Notes under the pieces: generated by a model
What the model was told of the DNA's origin: nothing
Database searches by the model: none
Seen by the model: only the letters and a program-made list of their open reading frames with translations
Translations under genes and position numbers: made by a program
Source of the DNA: Labilithrix sp.
GTDB lineage: Bacteria; Myxococcota_A; Polyangia; Polyangiales; Polyangiaceae
DNA length: 49,718 nt
Reading direction: 5' to 3'
Assembly: GCA_019637175.1 (NCBI GenBank)
Contig: JAHBWD010000067.1
Span: forward strand, 1-49,718
Shown here: positions 48,168-49,718 of the stretch, piece after piece
How positions within the stretch are numbered: position 1 is the stretch's first letter
Layout: each line of letters begins with the position of its first letter

Positions 48168-49287
48168 GATCGACGTGAAGGCCTTCAACGGAAAGGCCCT
48201 CAGAGTCGCGCGCACGTTTCGGGGGCTGACGGTTTCGGAGCTCGCAGACAACGCACGCGTCTCGCGACAGATCGTGAGCTCGATCGAGAACGAGTCGATG
48301 CATCCGTTTCGGCCGATGCTCCTCGCCATTGCCGACGCCCTGCAATTCCCGCTGCGCTTCTTCTTTCGTGCCCCGGTCCTGCCGCCGCGCGACGCGTTCC
48401 ACTTCCGGCGTGGCGCGCGCGTCACGCTCCAGGAACTCGAGCGCGCGCGAGCACACGCGGCTCTGTTCGGAAGGGTGACGGAAACGTTCGGAACGTTCGC
48501 GAAGTTCTCGAAGTCGAAGCTTCCGAAGGTCCCACTTCCGCGAAGCGATGACGATGTCGAGAGCGGCGCGGAGAAGTTTCGAGCCGCGATCGGCTTCCGG
48601 CTGGATTCCCCTATCGCTCACTGCGTTCGCGCCGCCGAGGCCGCGGGCGTGTTCGTTGGGAAGTTCGACACCGGCAGCATGCCTATCCACGGCTTCGCGT
48701 GTGCGGAACCTGTGGCCTTGCTCATGCTGAAATCGGACGCCGTCTGGAGTCGACGGCGCTTCAGCACCATGCACGAAGTCGGGCATCTGACGATGCACGG
48801 CACTGTCCGTGGAGCGTTGACGAACGACAACGGGATCGATCGCGATATGGAATCGCAAGCCGATCGCTTCGCGGGCGCCGCGCTGGTCCCTCGCGTCGCT
48901 TTCTGGCGTGAGTTCCCGCGCCCCCGCGGTCAGTTCGACTGGCCCTCGTTGATCGGGATGAAACAGCGGTGGGGCGTGAGTGTTCAGGCGCTCGTGCATC
49001 GAGCGTATGACCTGAAGATCATCAACGCGATCGAATACCGGACGGCGAACATCCACATCACGAAGCAAGGGTGGAAGACCGCCGAGCCTGGCGAGGCGGA
49101 AGCGGAGGAGCCCGAGCTCTGCGCCGCGTTCGTGGAGCAGCTCCGGAAGCGTGCGAGCGTCGCCGACCTCTGCGCCCGGTCCGAGCTGAGCAGCGAGGTC
49201 GTATCAACGGTCCTCAGCATTTCGATCGAGGAACAAATCGATCAGTCGGAGGTGATCAAGCTGCCGGGGGGACCGAAGCGAAAGTGA
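48151..49287 (+). CDS. XRE-family regulator fused to ImmA/IrrE metalloprotease
   Basis: A 378-residue protein. Residues about 12-70 are a XRE/Cro helix-turn-helix (ALRVARTFRGLTVSELADNARVSRQIVSSIENE). Residues about 140-290 are an M78 (ImmA/IrrE) zinc protease domain with HEVGH at 208-212 (RRFSTMHEVGHLTMHG) and the following ESQADRFAGAALVP, which holds the third ligand. It may cleave or regulate a partner and bind the direct repeats upstream, as in ImmA-ImmR or IrrE-DdrO. The C-terminal part (about 300-378) is helical. It starts 16 bases before the stop of the unknown partner gene. The stop codon is followed in the same frame by an integrase fragment. Confidence 0.93.
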   Translation: MAEPTEIDVKAFNGKALRVARTFRGLTVSELADNARVSRQIVSSIENESMHPFRPMLLAIADALQFPLRFFFRAPVLPPRDAFHFRRGARVTLQELERARAHAALFGRVTETFGTFAKFSKSKLPKVPLPRSDDDVESGAEKFRAAIGFRLDSPIAHCVRAAEAAGVFVGKFDTGSMPIHGFACAEPVALLMLKSDAVWSRRRFSTMHEVGHLTMHGTVRGALTNDNGIDRDMESQADRFAGAALVPRVAFWREFPRPRGQFDWPSLIGMKQRWGVSVQALVHRAYDLKIINAIEYRTANIHITKQGWKTAEPGEAEAEEPELCAAFVEQLRKRASVADLCARSELSSEVVSTVLSISIEEQIDQSEVIKLPGGPKRK

Positions 49288-49718
49288 GCGTGCGTCGACA
49301 ATTCGCCGGACGTCGTCCGCGTCCTCGCTTGGTGGAAGAAGCAGCGCGAAGCCGAGGAGGGCGATCTCGTGCTCCCGATCGATCTCACGCAGGGCCCGCG
49401 CTGGCTTCGCGGAAAGAAGTGGGACCCGAAGACGAGGCACAAGGACGAGGTCGGCGATCTGCGGACGGCCGGCGTTGATCGCGCCGAGCTCTTCGAGCGC
49501 TCCGCGGCGCGCCAACCGATCCGCCTCCACGACCTCCGCGCCACGTTCGTGACCGTGTCGCTGGCCAACGCCAAGACCGAGCAGTGGGTGACGGATCGCA
49601 CCGGGCACAAGTCGAGTCAGATGCTGTCGACGTACACGAGGCAGGCCCGCACGTGGGCGGAGCTCGGGCTCGGCGCGCTCCAGCCGCTCGACCGGCTGCT
49701 ACCCGAGATGGGCGCGCC
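49288..49718 (+). pseudogene. Tyrosine recombinase (integrase) C-terminal part, 5'-truncated
   Basis: An open frame from directly after the stop of the protease gene to the window end, in the same frame, without a start codon before 49369. It shows the C-terminal catalytic residues of a tyrosine recombinase: RLHDLRATFVT (H-x-x-R box), TDRTGHKSSQMLSTYTRQ (second His and nucleophile Tyr). The first catalytic Arg and the N-terminal DNA-binding domain are missing. Either it is a decayed integrase cut by insertion of the toxin-antitoxin-type cargo, or a short relict. The frame continues past the window end, so its 3' boundary is unknown. Confidence 0.8.

Overview
The window is very GC-rich (about 70% by eye). 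Its gene content suggests a soil delta-proteobacterium-like organism of the Myxococcota, probably near the Polyangia. Pointers are two eukaryote-type Ser/Thr kinases, a hybrid histidine kinase with many stand-alone receivers, Ala/Pro-rich lipoproteins, a paired M16 peptidase set, and densely packed genes whose convergent 3' ends often overlap. This placement is inferred from gene content; no rRNA or other phylogenetic marker is present.

Layout. 1-5.4 kb: 3' part of a tyrosine-phosphatase-like protein, a Cys-rich lipoprotein, a phosphatase-synthase trehalose fusion (OtsB-OtsA order), then an alpha/beta hydrolase coupled to a protein with a caspase-like His/Cys dyad. 5.4-8.4 kb: small stress and envelope genes (BON protein, GlsB/YeaQ-type membrane protein, bacterioferritin-like protein, zinc-ribbon membrane protein) and a receiver. 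8.4-11.4 kb: a coupled M16 pair, one subunit catalytic and one not. 11.5-15.8 kb: an atypical Ser/Thr kinase and three secreted or unknown proteins. 15.8-21.5 kb: response regulator, large hybrid histidine kinase, KGG-repeat stress protein, universal stress protein and a Cys-rich metal-binding protein. 21.5-28.7 kb: a Ser/Thr kinase with a helical repeat tail, then an unusual signalling block of two receiver-fold proteins lacking the phospho-acceptor Asp, two HicA-fold proteins lacking the catalytic His, and an ordinary histidine kinase/response regulator pair. 28.8-33.6 kb: malto-oligosyltrehalose trehalohydrolase (TreZ), a YkgJ cysteine-cluster protein, a nitrilase-family amidohydrolase, an NmrA-like reductase and a zinc-ribbon protein. 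33.6-44.4 kb: housekeeping and accessory metabolism, including a SulP-STAS-carbonic anhydrase fusion, a MAPEG-GNAT pair, a VOC-ArsR-SRPBCC operon divergent from a VOC-cupin fusion, Dps, a UBP zinc finger, DUF2200, and a LysR regulator divergent from a haloalkane-dehalogenase-like lipoprotein with an extra C-terminal domain.

44.5-49.7 kb is a different kind of DNA: a mobile/defence island with visibly lower GC in its middle. It holds a YhcG-type PDDEXK nuclease gene carrying palindromic repeats, a C-terminal serine-recombinase remnant, a piece resembling the 3' end of a tRNA (a common attachment site), a Fic toxin with a small antitoxin, an XRE-ImmA/IrrE metalloprotease coupled to an unrecognised partner behind spaced direct repeats, and a tyrosine-recombinase fragment that begins immediately after the protease stop codon in the same frame.

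Themes: trehalose can be made by OtsA/OtsB here and by the TreZ branch (no TreY seen). Stress proteins (Dps, bacterioferritin, USP, KGG, BON, GlsB) are scattered through the window. The two most unusual items are the block of signalling proteins with lost active-site residues (24.7-28.7 kb) and the layered island at the right end. All functions are read from sequence motifs without database searches.
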